From Kribbella sp. NBC_01245 (GTDB lineage Bacteria; Actinomycetota; Actinomycetes; Propionibacteriales; Kribbellaceae): DNA of 64,000 bases. The position numbers and the translations under genes are program-made. Below are positions 9,161 through 18,159 of this stretch, one piece after another. Where the stretch lies: positions 4,526,001 through 4,590,000 of the forward strand of contig NZ_CP108487.1 in the NCBI RefSeq assembly GCF_036226525.1, given 5' to 3'. Within the stretch, counting starts at the first letter, position 1. Each line of letters starts with the position of its first letter. The notes under the pieces were generated by a model. It worked only from the letters and a program-made list of their open reading frames with translations, was not told where the DNA came from and ran no database searches.

Positions 9161-9799
9161 TCAGCTGACCAGGCCGGAGCGGTAGGCGAGCACGACTGCT
9201 TGTACGCGGTCCCGGACGCCCAGTTTCATGAGTACGCGGCCGACGTGGGTCTTGATGGTGGCGTCGCCGACGACCAGACGCTCGGCGATTTCTGTGTTCG
9301 AGAGGCCCTCGGCGAGCAGTGCAAGCACCTCGGTCTCGCGGGGTGTCAGGTCAGGTGGGAGTTTCGGCCGGGTGGGTGACTGGTCGGTGAACCGCGCGAT
9401 GAGCCGGCGTGTCACGCTCGGCGCGAGGAGAGCGTCTCCGTTGGCGACGACCCGGATGGCGTGGACCAGCTGGCTTGCTGGGGCGTCCTTGAGCAGGAAG
9501 CCGCTGGCGCCGGCGGCCAGGGCCGCGTAGACGTGTTCGTCGAGGTCGAAAGTGGTCAGGACGACAACTTTCGCACTGGGGTGTTCGGTGCAGATGCGCC
9601 GGGTCGCCTCGAGGCCGTCCATCCGCGGCATCCGGATGTCCATCAGTACTACGTCCGGGTGGAGTTGATCGAGGCGAGCGAGCGCGGCTTCGCCGTCGGC
9701 GGCGTCGCCGGCCACGGTGATGCCGGGCTCGGCGTCGAGGATCATCCGCAGTCCGGTGCGGACTAGTTCCTCGTCGTCGACGAGAAGTACGCGGATCAT
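9161..9799 (-). CDS. LuxR-family (NarL type) response regulator
   Basis: 212 residues. The receiver domain (1-125) has the acidic pocket VDDEE, phospho-acceptor Asp54 in LMDIRMPRMDG and the conserved Lys in FLLKDAP. The C-terminal LuxR helix-turn-helix (about 150-210) reads LTPRETEVLALLAEG and VGDATIKTHVGRVL. Its ATG overlaps the kinase stop by 4 bp, so both are co-translated. Target genes are not stated by the sequence; the divergent membrane-protein gene at 11137 is the nearest candidate. Confidence 0.92.
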   Translation of the reverse strand: MIRVLLVDDEELVRTGLRMILDAEPGITVAGDAADGEAALARLDQLHPDVVLMDIRMPRMDGLEATRRICTEHPSAKVVVLTTFDLDEHVYAALAAGASGFLLKDAPASQLVHAIRVVANGDALLAPSVTRRLIARFTDQSPTRPKLPPDLTPRETEVLALLAEGLSNTEIAERLVVGDATIKTHVGRVLMKLGVRDRVQAVVLAYRSGLVS

Positions 9800-10956
9800 C
9801 GTTGTCGCCCGTCGACCGGGATCCGCGCGTGCACGACGAATCCGCCTTCGGGGCGGCGAGCTGCACGGACCGTCCCGCCGTACAGGGATACTCGCTCCTG
9901 CATCCCGATCAACCCGCGACCGCCGCTCTCCGCGCCGTCGCCGCTGACCCCGTCTGCGCGGCCGGCGTCCCGTACTTCGATGTCGAGGCACTCCGGCTCG
10001 TAGCGGAGCCGGACCTCGACCGGAGCCGCCTCGGCGTGCTTCAAGACGTTGGTCATCGCCTCCTGCACCACTCGATAGCCGGTCAACTCCACGCCTGCGG
10101 GCAGAGCACGGACTACTCCGTCGATTCTCAGGTCGACGGTCAGGCCTGCCTCTCGTACTCGGGCTATTAGGTCAGGTAGCTGCTCAAGCGTCGGTTGCGG
10201 AGTCGTGTCTGCGTCCCCAGGCTCCGGGCTGAGCAGTTCGAGCAGCCGCCGCATCTCGGCAAGCCCCGTACGGCCCGCGGTCTCGATCGAAGCCAGCGCG
10301 GCGCGAGCCTGTTCGGGTGCGGTGTCGATCGCTCGCTGGGCGCCCTGGGCCTGGATCACGATCACCCCCATGCTGTGGGCAACGAGATCATGCAGCTCGC
10401 GGGCGATCCGGGCCCGTTCGTCGGCCACAGCACGCGCGGCCTGCTCCTCCTTGTCGCGCTCGGCAGCCTCCGCCCGTGCGTTGAGCGCGGCGGATTCCAC
10501 CGCCCGACGGCGCATCCAGCGACCGAATGCCCAGACAGCGAAGAGAATGAACCAGGCCGGCACCACCTGGTCCCAAGGCTCCCCGTCACGCAGACGCGGA
10601 CCGTCGACGAACACCGCCATCAGGACAACGGCTCCCGGTCCGACCAGCGTCGCTGGCAAGGAGGCATGGGCGCCCACCGAGTAGAGGGCGAGGATCACCG
10701 CGAAGAACGGTTGCCCCAGGCCACCGCCCAGCTGGAGCTGAAGCCACGCGGCGGCGATCACGATCGCGAACACGGCGACCGCGAACCGGCGCCTGACCAT
10801 CAGCGGCAGAGTGAACCCCGCCACCAGGAGGCTGTGCACCCCTCGGCCACCTCCCAGCTCGGCAACCGGGGAAGTCCATACCTGGCCGAGCGCGGACAGC
10901 GCCAGTACGAGCACGACCCCGAGGTCGGCGAGTGCTAGCACACGGACGCGTGGCAT
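9796..10956 (-). CDS. Two-component sensor histidine kinase (HisKA_3 type)
   Basis: 386 residues from the ATG at 10956; the frame is open further up to 11031, but those residues are hydrophilic and precede the natural first membrane helix (RVLALADLGVVLVLALSA). Four or five membrane segments occupy about residues 5-150. They are followed by the dimerisation/phosphotransfer helix with catalytic His in RIARELHDLVAHSMG and an HATPase domain (VVQEAMTNVLKHA, GRGLIGMQERV). There is no large extracellular loop, which suggests intramembrane sensing. It pairs with the overlapping response regulator. Confidence 0.9.
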   Translation of the reverse strand: MPRVRVLALADLGVVLVLALSALGQVWTSPVAELGGGRGVHSLLVAGFTLPLMVRRRFAVAVFAIVIAAAWLQLQLGGGLGQPFFAVILALYSVGAHASLPATLVGPGAVVLMAVFVDGPRLRDGEPWDQVVPAWFILFAVWAFGRWMRRRAVESAALNARAEAAERDKEEQAARAVADERARIARELHDLVAHSMGVIVIQAQGAQRAIDTAPEQARAALASIETAGRTGLAEMRRLLELLSPEPGDADTTPQPTLEQLPDLIARVREAGLTVDLRIDGVVRALPAGVELTGYRVVQEAMTNVLKHAEAAPVEVRLRYEPECLDIEVRDAGRADGVSGDGAESGGRGLIGMQERVSLYGGTVRAARRPEGGFVVHARIPVDGRQR

Positions 10957-11136
10957 GTCTCGACGGTAGCGACTTCGCCGCCGCTGTACATCCACAGTGA
11001 GGTGGAGTCGCCCAGGCTTGCCATCCGCCATACGGGTGACCCGCGAAACCCCATCGCGGCCGACGACCGCTGGTGCCCGCCTTTCCTAGTGTCGGAGGAC
11101 CGGCGACCGACGCCGGAAGCGGAAAGGAGATTCATC

Positions 11137-11724
11137 ATGTTGCCGACTGTTGTTTCCACCGGCCGGGCAGCGGCCGCAGCCGGTGTCTTGATGGTGGCGG
11201 GCACCCAAGGTGAGTGGCTGCTGAACGCTCAGCGCGACGACGGAACCGTCACCAACACCCCGGCGTTCGTGCTGCTGCTGACCATGAGCACGCTCGGGTT
11301 CGGGCTGCTGACCCTTGCCGTGCGCGGCCTGCGCCGAGAATCAGCGCGCCGTACGATGCCGACCCGCAGCGGGGCTTTCCTGTCGATGGTCGGAGCCGGG
11401 CTCCTCACGGCGTTCGGCGTGGTCGTCCTGGTCACTGGAGTCATCCTCGGGGGACCGCTGGAGTTGTCGTTCCTGCTCTTCGCTTTGGGCATGCTGTCGC
11501 TGTCGATCGGCCAGCTGATCTGGGGACTGACACTGCGTCGACACTCGCCGGCACCAGGAGTGTGGCAGTTGCTGGCACTAGCCGGGATCGCGGCATTCGC
11601 AGCAATCGCGATCCCGGTCGACCCGTGGCACGACATCGCCTTGGTGGTCATGTGCGCAACGTGGTTCTGCATCGGCGTACTAGTACTCCGCACCGCTGCC
11701 ACGGCGACGGTCAGGACAACGTGA
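11137..11724 (+). CDS. Integral membrane protein of unknown function
   Basis: 195 residues with about six hydrophobic segments (for example AFVLLLTMSTLGFGLLTLAV and SFLLFALGMLSLSIGQLIWG). The ATG at 11137 is preceded by GGAAAGGAG. It is divergent from the two-component system with a 180-bp shared control region, so it may be regulated by it or take part in the sensed process. No transporter or enzyme motif is recognised. Confidence 0.75.
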   Translation: MLPTVVSTGRAAAAAGVLMVAGTQGEWLLNAQRDDGTVTNTPAFVLLLTMSTLGFGLLTLAVRGLRRESARRTMPTRSGAFLSMVGAGLLTAFGVVVLVTGVILGGPLELSFLLFALGMLSLSIGQLIWGLTLRRHSPAPGVWQLLALAGIAAFAAIAIPVDPWHDIALVVMCATWFCIGVLVLRTAATATVRTT

Positions 11725-11784
11725 TCAGGCGTGAGCCGTGGGTCGGAACGTCCTCGGCGGTCCAGGACTTGTTGTGCTTGCCCA

Positions 11785-11983
11785 GGTTCTGCCACGATTC
11801 TCGACGACGCCGGTCACTCCGCCCGTCAGGTCGCGGATCAGCTCGGGGCACTCCAAGACGAGCACTGCCCAAGACGACTACATCGGTCGGAAGGCGCGCA
11901 ACCCCGCAGCGGCCAAGGCTCTGGACGAGGCCCTTCGGCCACTCCATGAGAACCAGCGGCAAGAGCCGGAAGGTCCTACCCAC
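11785..11983 (+). pseudogene. C-terminal remnant of a tyrosine recombinase (integrase)
   Basis: The last catalytic region of a phage-type integrase is readable in two frames: ATILDDAGHSARQVADQLG, then, after one extra G in a GGGG run near 11851, HSKTSTAQDDYIGRKARNPA and EALRPLHE up to TGA at 11983. This covers the second catalytic His (LGH) and the tyrosine nucleophile (DDY). The HxxR box, core-binding domain and N-terminus are gone. It sits about 100 bp from the 3' end of tRNA-Thr, the classical attachment site, so it is probably the scar of an integrated element. Confidence 0.75.
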
Positions 11984-12006
11984 TGACGGCAAGCCCTAGA
12001 GCTCCG

Positions 12007-12045
12007 AAGGGCCATTCACGTGTGCAACACGTGAGTTTCGCCCTT
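12007..12045. terminator. Hairpin between the integrase remnant and tRNA-Thr
   Basis: Outer arms AAGGGC / GCCCTT enclose an 8-bp stem TCACGTGT-GCA-ACACGTGA, followed by TTTT on the plus strand. It probably ends transcription from one or both sides. Confidence 0.4.
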
Positions 12046-12083
12046 TTCGTTCATGGCGTTCAGGGCATAAGCCCAGTTCAGAG

Positions 12084-12156
12084 AGCCGACGAGGGGACTC
12101 GAACCCCTAACCACCGCTTTACAAGAGCGGTGCGCTGCCAATTGCGCCACGTCGGC
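12084..12156 (-). tRNA. tRNA-Thr (anticodon TGT)
   Basis: 73-nt cloverleaf. Acceptor arms GCCGACG / CGTCGGC pair perfectly, the anticodon stem is CCGCT / AGCGG around loop CTTGTAA (anticodon TGT, reads ACA), and the T-arm is GGGGTTCGAGTCCCC. CCA is not encoded. Its 3' end points to the integrase remnant. Confidence 0.93.
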
Positions 12157-12207
12157 GTTGCCCGAACATGGTAAGCGATGGGCGGTCGTCTCGGCCCAGT
12201 GGTTCGG

Positions 12208-13052
12208 CTAGCTGAGCCACTGGGTGAGTGCGGCGGCGATGGCGGCGGGCTGGTCTTCGGGGAGGAAGTGGGTGCCGGGGCCCAGGTCGATGATGGTCAA
12301 CGCGGCGCCTTTTTCGCGGCACCATGCGACTTCGGCTGGCCCGATCACGGCACCAGGGTTCGCGTGCAACAGCAGTTTGGGCCTGCCGGCGTCAGCGATG
12401 ACCGTCTGGTTCGCCACGATCAACGCGGTCACATCAGCCGGCGAACCCTCGATCGGGATCTCTTGCGGCCACCGCCAGACCGGATGGCGACTGGCCGCGT
12501 CCCGGAAGGCGCGCGATAGGCGTCCATTTCAGCCGGAGTCAGCTGCCGCTGTACCCCGGCCGGCAAGACGGCCTCGATGAAGAAGTTCTCCTCGATGATG
12601 AGCCGCTCCCCAACGCCCGGAGTTCGCAACTGCTGGAACAACTGCCGACTGGCGTCATCCAGGTCCGACCATCGCGCGATCGGGTGGATGTGCCCTTCCA
12701 TAAAGGCGGCGCGCACCACAACGTCCGGATGGCGCCGCAGCTGGTCCAGCGCAATGACCGCGCACCAGTCGTGACCGACCAGCGTGAGATCGGACAGCTG
12801 GAGAGCTTCGATGAACGCCTCGACGTACCGGATGTGATCGACTAGTCGGTATTCCAGCTCCGGCTTACCCGATCCGCCCATCCCAATGAGGTCCAGGGCG
12901 ATACATCGCCATCCGGCCTCCGCGACCTCGCCAACGACGTTGCGCCAGAGGTACGACGAGGTCGGGTTGCCGTGCAGGAACAACACGGGATCACCCGCAC
13001 CCACCTCGACGTACTGCAGCCAGCTGTCCTCGACCTCAATCCGGCGAGCCAT
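12208..13052 (-). pseudogene. Haloalkane dehalogenase, frameshifted
   Basis: Alpha/beta-hydrolase of the haloalkane dehalogenase family (hydrolytic release of halide from haloalkanes), about 280 residues if repaired. First frame: HGNPTSSYLWRN (oxyanion/halide-binding Asn), nucleophile Asp in VGHDWCAVIALDQ with halide-binding Trp, EGHIHPIARW. A single missing base near 12506, in the segment that should read YRAPFRDAASRHPVWRWP, shifts the frame; the rest continues as KLLLHANPGAV and the catalytic His in GPGTHFLPEDQP. GHDWC replaces the usual GHDWG. A real loss or a sequencing error in a short homopolymer are both possible. Confidence 0.8.
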
Positions 13053-13085
13053 ACCGTCAACGCTCGCCCAGACCGCCGTACGACA

Positions 13086-14252
13086 TCAACCAACTCCAGC
13101 TGAACTAGTCATCGCCCTGACGCTCGGGCGGAGGGACAAAGCGCCTGGTACGGCGATGAGGGCGACGGCGGCGAGGGTGGCGAAGGCGGTGAATGGGTGG
13201 TGGACGAGCAGGCCGGTCAGGATCGCCACCAGGAGACCGCCGGCGTTCCCGGCCAGCCAGATGAGGCCCGCGGCCGTGCCTTCGGCTTCGCCGGTACGGC
13301 GTTCGACCAGTTCGAGCACGATCGGGAGAGACGGCAGCAGGAGGAATCCGATGATCGTCAGCGAGACGAATCCGGACGCCGTACCGGGGATGATCGCGAG
13401 GACCAGGCAACCGATCGCCGTGAGTACGAGGGCGACGGTGAGTAGCCGAATCTCCACTCGATGACGTACGACCAGAACGGGCACGATGGCACACCCGATC
13501 ACACCGGCGACGACGTTCACGAGCAGGATCGTGCTGGCCGTGCCACCGCTGACGCCGGACGGTTCGAGCAGCGCCTGCGTGAAGGTGGTGAGCGCGACGA
13601 AGACGCCGAACGGGAAGACCACCAGCACGCAAAGCTTGCGGATGAAACGGTCGTCCCACGTTGTCCGCAACGCGCCGCGGACGATCGACACCCGGTGCTC
13701 GCCTTCGTTGCGTAGGGCAACGAGCAAAACCAAGGTGGTGACGACGGCGAAGATTGCGCTGAGCGTCAGCAGCAGGCGGAGCTGGTCCGCACGCGGGAGG
13801 ATCGCGGCGAGTACGAACGCGATGACCATGCCCGCGAAGGTGCTCGCCGTACCGACCGCGATGCCGGTCGGGCGGTCCTTCTCCAGCAGGTAGCGGCCAC
13901 TGATGCTGGTGATGGCGTTCAGTACGAGCGGCTGGGCGATCGCGACCAGGAGCTGGCCGACCAGCAGCCAGGCATAGCCGTCACCCGCGAGCCGTGCGAC
14001 GGCGCCAACGGCGGTGAGGATGGCCCCGGCAGCCAGGCCGGCCCGGAACCAGCGGTCCAGGATGAGGCCCGCGGGGATCGACAGTACGACGTACAGCAGC
14101 GGGAAGACCTGCGCGAGCCAGCCGATCGCGCTCTCCGAGACGCCGTAGCGCTCGGCGGTGACGGTCGTGACCCCGGCGAAGTTCAGCCAGAGCACCTGGG
14201 TGGCGGCGCAGACCAGGGCGAACGCCGCGATCACCCGCCAGCGACTATGCAT
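13086..14252 (-). CDS. MFS transporter
   Basis: 388 residues with about 12 membrane helices. Motif A-like loop LILDRWFRAG follows helix 2, and helix 4-5 residues read AIAQPLVLNAITSISGRY. The sequence style (NFAGVTTVTAERYGVSE at the first loop) recalls FLVCR/CynX-like permeases, but the substrate cannot be read from it. It ends 34 bp before the dehalogenase in the same direction and starts 92 bp from the LysR gene, with which it may form a unit. Confidence 0.8.
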   Translation of the reverse strand: MHSRWRVIAAFALVCAATQVLWLNFAGVTTVTAERYGVSESAIGWLAQVFPLLYVVLSIPAGLILDRWFRAGLAAGAILTAVGAVARLAGDGYAWLLVGQLLVAIAQPLVLNAITSISGRYLLEKDRPTGIAVGTASTFAGMVIAFVLAAILPRADQLRLLLTLSAIFAVVTTLVLLVALRNEGEHRVSIVRGALRTTWDDRFIRKLCVLVVFPFGVFVALTTFTQALLEPSGVSGGTASTILLVNVVAGVIGCAIVPVLVVRHRVEIRLLTVALVLTAIGCLVLAIIPGTASGFVSLTIIGFLLLPSLPIVLELVERRTGEAEGTAAGLIWLAGNAGGLLVAILTGLLVHHPFTAFATLAAVALIAVPGALSLRPSVRAMTSSAGVG

Positions 14253-14343
14253 TCACGGTCTCCGGGCTCATCTCAAGGACGGTAGAGAGAGGTTGTGCCT
14301 TCGGGAAACAGCGAAACGGCAACCGATTCACAACGATCCGTTG

Positions 14344-15261
14344 TCAGAAGGGCTTTTCGATCGCCGCGAGGAGCTCGGGCTCGGCCGCGCACACCGCCCG
14401 GGCTGTCGCGATGAACTGGTCGACCAAAGGCGTCCGGTGCCGCCATCCGATCATCAACGCCGAGCCAGGCACACCGTCGATCGGGAGATACCGCACCCGC
14501 GGATGCTGGGTATACCGCGCAGCGCTCGCGCAAGTGACGGAACAGGCGACGCCAGACGCGACGATCTCCAGTTCCTCGGTCTGCGAACTCGTCTCCCGTA
14601 CGACGTTCGCGGCCACATCGTCCCGATAGTCCTCGAGCGTCCAAAAGGCACGCCAGACCTGGTCGTTCGTACGCCCGATGGCGAGTGGTTCGTCGAGGAT
14701 CTCCTGTACGTCGACCCGCGTGCGCGCCGCGAGCCGGTGTCCGGCCGGCACCATCAGCACGAGTGGTTCGACGAAAAGCGGCTCGAACTCGACGCCTTTG
14801 GCCTGGATGGGCGTGCGGATCAACGCGATATCCGAGGAGTCGTCGGCCAGACCCGCGGACGGATCGGCGAACCCGTACTCCCGGAGATCGAGGCGCACGC
14901 CCGGGAAGCGTTCGGCGTACTGCGTGGTGATGGGGGCGGTCAGCTCGAGCGCGGCCCCGATCATGAAGCCGAGCCGGAGCGTGCCGCCCTCGCGCCGTTC
15001 GGCCTGTTGCGCGGCACGTACGCCGGCGTCCAGTCGAGCCAACAGGTCCCGCGCGGTCTCGAGGAAGACCTCGCCGGCCGGGGTCAGCTCGACCGTGCGC
15101 GTGGTGCGGTGCAGAAGCTCGACGCCGAGGTCCTGTTCGAGCTCGCGAACCTGCTTGCTGAGGGCCTGCTGCGCGACGTACAGCCTCGCGGCGGCCCGGC
15201 TGAAGTGGAGCTCCTCGGCGACCGCGACGAAATACCTGAGTTTGCGGGTGGAAACGTCCAC
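14344..15261 (-). CDS. LysR-family transcriptional regulator
   Basis: About 305 residues. The N-terminal winged helix-turn-helix is typical (RKLRYFVAVAEELHFSRAAA, then LSKQVRELEQDLGVELLHRT), followed by a periplasmic-binding-protein-like effector domain from about residue 90 (GTLRLGFMIGAALE). The GTG at 15261 fits the family start; the open frame reaches 15333 but those codons do not look like LysR. It is divergent from the lactone oxidase operon at 15362, the arrangement in which LysR proteins usually control the neighbour. Confidence 0.88.
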   Translation of the reverse strand: MDVSTRKLRYFVAVAEELHFSRAAARLYVAQQALSKQVRELEQDLGVELLHRTTRTVELTPAGEVFLETARDLLARLDAGVRAAQQAERREGGTLRLGFMIGAALELTAPITTQYAERFPGVRLDLREYGFADPSAGLADDSSDIALIRTPIQAKGVEFEPLFVEPLVLMVPAGHRLAARTRVDVQEILDEPLAIGRTNDQVWRAFWTLEDYRDDVAANVVRETSSQTEELEIVASGVACSVTCASAARYTQHPRVRYLPIDGVPGSALMIGWRHRTPLVDQFIATARAVCAAEPELLAAIEKPF

Positions 15262-15361
15262 AACAAAAGATTGTAGATCCGCGACGAACCCGGTGTTTCC
15301 TTCACCGGTGCGCCGTTGCCTAGTGTCATACAACCGATACGCGCAGCGGCGAGGAGTCTCT

Positions 15362-16675
15362 ATGAACGACTTCAGTTGGCGAAACTGGAGCGGTCACGTG
15401 CACGCGCACCCCGCGGACGTGCTCAGTCCGGTCCGTACGGCGGACCTGGCGGCAGCCGTCGCGGCCGCGGCGGATCGCGGCCAACGGGTGAAACCGATCG
15501 GCTCGGGCCACTCGTTCACGGACATCGCGGTCACCGACGGCCTCCAGCTCCGGATGGACCGGCTCGACCAGGTGCTCGCGATCGACGCGGCCTCGGGCCT
15601 GGTCACGGTCCAGGGCGGCATCCAGATCCGCAAGCTGAACGAGGTCCTCGCGAGCCACGGTCTAGCCCTCGAGAACATGGGCGACATCGACCTCCAGACC
15701 ATCACCGGCGCCATCTCCACCGGCACCCACGGGACCGGCGCACGCTTCGGTGGTATCGCCACCCAGGTCCGCGGGCTCGAGCTGGTGCTCGCGGACGGCT
15801 CGGTCGTGACCTGCTCGCCGACCGAACGCCCGGCCCTCTTCAGCGCGGCCCGTGTCGGATTAGGGGCCCTCGGCATCATTACCGCAGTCACCTTGCAATG
15901 CGTGCCTTCTTTCGTGCTTGATTGCACCGAGCAACCAGTTCCATTGGAGGAAACACTCGACGGTCTGGACGAACTTGTCGAGGGCAACGATCACTTCGAG
16001 TTCTACTGGTTCCCACATACCTCAACCGCACTGCACAAACGTCAGACCCGGCTGCCGGGTGACGCCGCGGTGCGACCGCTCGGCGCGTTCCGCAGCTGGT
16101 TCGACGACGACTTCGTGGTGAACGTGGGCTTCGAGGCGCTACTCCGACTCGGTACGGCGTTCCCGCGCGCCATCCCCGGTATCACCAAGGTGGTGAGCGG
16201 GTCATTGTCGAGCCGGACGTTCGCCGACCTCTCGCACCAGGTGTTCCCCTCGCGCCGGGATGTGCGCTTCAACGAGGGCGAGTACGCCGTTCCGCGGGCC
16301 GCCTTGCCGGACTTGCTGCGGGAGATCCGGCGCTGGGTGGCCGACTCGGGCGAGCGCGTTTCGTTCCCGCTGGAGGTCCGGTTCGTCGCGGCGGACGACA
16401 TTCCGCTCGCGCCCACCTACCAGCGCGACAGCGCGTACGTGGCGTTCCACCAGTACCACCGGCTGCCGTACCAGCGATACTTCGATGCGGTGGAGGATAT
16501 CTTCGCCGAGGTCGACGGCAGACCGCACTGGGGCAAGATGCACCGCCTCGGCCACAAGGAACTGCGCGACCGGTATCCACTGTTCGACGAATTCGTTGCC
16601 TTGCGCAATGAGCTTGATCCGTCCGGGGTGTTCGGCAACGACTACCTCACCAAGGTATTGGGAGACCCGTCATGA
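15362..16675 (+). CDS. FAD-dependent aldonolactone oxidase (D-arabinono-1,4-lactone / L-gulonolactone oxidase type)
   Basis: 437 residues of the VAO/PCMH flavoprotein fold. The FAD domain has PIGSGHSFTDIA (with the His used for covalent FAD in this family), GDIDLQTITGAISTGTHGTG and VGLGALGIITAVTLQ. The C-terminal ALO domain has the substrate-site HWGK (RPHWGKMHRLG). Ribosome binding site GGCGAGGAG before ATG 15362. It oxidises a sugar lactone with oxygen, giving hydrogen peroxide, by family. Its stop overlaps the aldehyde dehydrogenase start by 4 bp (ATGA). Confidence 0.88.
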   Translation: MNDFSWRNWSGHVHAHPADVLSPVRTADLAAAVAAAADRGQRVKPIGSGHSFTDIAVTDGLQLRMDRLDQVLAIDAASGLVTVQGGIQIRKLNEVLASHGLALENMGDIDLQTITGAISTGTHGTGARFGGIATQVRGLELVLADGSVVTCSPTERPALFSAARVGLGALGIITAVTLQCVPSFVLDCTEQPVPLEETLDGLDELVEGNDHFEFYWFPHTSTALHKRQTRLPGDAAVRPLGAFRSWFDDDFVVNVGFEALLRLGTAFPRAIPGITKVVSGSLSSRTFADLSHQVFPSRRDVRFNEGEYAVPRAALPDLLREIRRWVADSGERVSFPLEVRFVAADDIPLAPTYQRDSAYVAFHQYHRLPYQRYFDAVEDIFAEVDGRPHWGKMHRLGHKELRDRYPLFDEFVALRNELDPSGVFGNDYLTKVLGDPS

Positions 16676-18156
16676 CCGCGACCGTGACCGACCAGGACGT
16701 GCTGGAATCGCGTAGTCCCGCCACCGGCGAGCTGCTCGCGACGTACCCCGTCGACGATGCGACCGCCGTCCAGGCTGCGGTCGAGCGGGCCCGGGAGGCC
16801 GCCGGGTGGTGGCGCGACCTCGGCTTCGACGGGCGGAAGAGCCGGTTGCAGGCGTGGAAACACACACTGGTCCGGCGGATCGACGAGCTCGCTGGATTGA
16901 TGCATGACGAGACTGGCAAACCGCTGGACGACGCGCGCCTCGAGGCTGTGGTGGCGATCGACCACCTCGGCTGGGCCGCCAAACACGCCGCGAAGGTGCT
17001 CGGCCCGCGCCGGGTGCCGTCGGGGCTGATCGGGATCAACCTCGCGGCCTCGGTGGAATACCAACCGGTCGGTGTAGTCGGGGTCATCGGGCCGTGGAAC
17101 TACCCGATCCTGACGCCGATGGGCTCGATCGCGTATGCCCTTGCCGCGGGCAACAGTGTCGTCTTCAAACCGAGCGAGCACTCCCCTGGCGTGGGTGTTT
17201 GGCTGGCGGACACCTTCGCCGAGGCGGTGCCGGAGTTGCCCGTATTCCAGGTGGTCACCGGCTTCGGTGCGACCGGGGCCGCGTTGTGCCAGGCAGGCGT
17301 CGGCAAGCTCGGATTCACCGGTTCGACCGCCACCGCGAAGAAGGTGATGGCCGCCTGCGCCGAGACTTTGACGCCCGTGCTGATCGAGGCCGGTGGCAAG
17401 GATGCGGCCATCGTCGCGGCGGACGCCGATCTCGATGTCGCGGCGGACGCGATCACTTTTGGTGCCATGGGCAACGCCGGCCAGACTTGTGTCGGGATTG
17501 AGCGCGCGTACGTCGAGAGTGCCGTCTTCGACTCGTTCGTCGAGAAGGTCAAGGTCATTGCCGAAGGCATCCAGATCGGCACCGACGAACAACTCGGGCC
17601 GATCACGATGCCCTCGCAGGTGCCGATCATCCAGCGCCACATCGAGGACGCGCTCGCAAACGGCGGCCGGGCCGTGGTCGGTGGGCCCGAGTCGGTGCGA
17701 GCGCCGTACGTGCATCCCGTCGTCCTGGTCGACGTACCGGAGGACAGCGAGGCGGTGCGGGAGGAGACATTCGGGCCGACCCTGACCATCACCCGCGTGG
17801 ACTCGCTGGACGAGGCCGTCAGGCTGGCGAACGGGGGCAAGTACGGTCTCGGCTCCGCGATCTTCAGCCGCAGTCGCAAAACCGCGATGGACGTCGCCCG
17901 GCGGTTGCGGACGGGGATGACCTCGATCAATGGCGTGCAGTCGTTCGCGATGGTGCCGTCGTTGCCGTTCGGCGGCACCGGCGATTCGGGCTTCGGCCGC
18001 ATCCACGGGCCGGATGGGCTCAAGGAGTTCACCCGTCCGAAGGCCGTCACGCGGCACCGGTTCAAGGCGCCGACGCGGCCGTTGACGTTCACCCGAACCA
18101 CCAAGGATGTCGTCAATACGCTGAAGCTGCTCCGCATCCTGCACGGCAAGGGCTGA
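16672..18156 (+). CDS. NAD(P)-dependent aldehyde dehydrogenase (succinate-semialdehyde type)
   Basis: 494 residues, full ALDH length. Cofactor motif GPWNYPILTPMGSIAYALAA, then VVFKPSEHSPG, the Rossmann turn GFTGSTATAKKVM, general base Glu239 in IEAGGKD and catalytic Cys273 in NAGQTCVG; PFGGTGDSGFGRIHG is near the end. The pattern is closest to succinate-semialdehyde/aldehyde dehydrogenases. It is co-translated with the lactone oxidase, and the PLP enzyme begins 4 bp downstream, so the three act in one pathway that is not identified here. Confidence 0.9.
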   Translation: MTATVTDQDVLESRSPATGELLATYPVDDATAVQAAVERAREAAGWWRDLGFDGRKSRLQAWKHTLVRRIDELAGLMHDETGKPLDDARLEAVVAIDHLGWAAKHAAKVLGPRRVPSGLIGINLAASVEYQPVGVVGVIGPWNYPILTPMGSIAYALAAGNSVVFKPSEHSPGVGVWLADTFAEAVPELPVFQVVTGFGATGAALCQAGVGKLGFTGSTATAKKVMAACAETLTPVLIEAGGKDAAIVAADADLDVAADAITFGAMGNAGQTCVGIERAYVESAVFDSFVEKVKVIAEGIQIGTDEQLGPITMPSQVPIIQRHIEDALANGGRAVVGGPESVRAPYVHPVVLVDVPEDSEAVREETFGPTLTITRVDSLDEAVRLANGGKYGLGSAIFSRSRKTAMDVARRLRTGMTSINGVQSFAMVPSLPFGGTGDSGFGRIHGPDGLKEFTRPKAVTRHRFKAPTRPLTFTRTTKDVVNTLKLLRILHGKG

Positions 18157-18159
18157 GCC

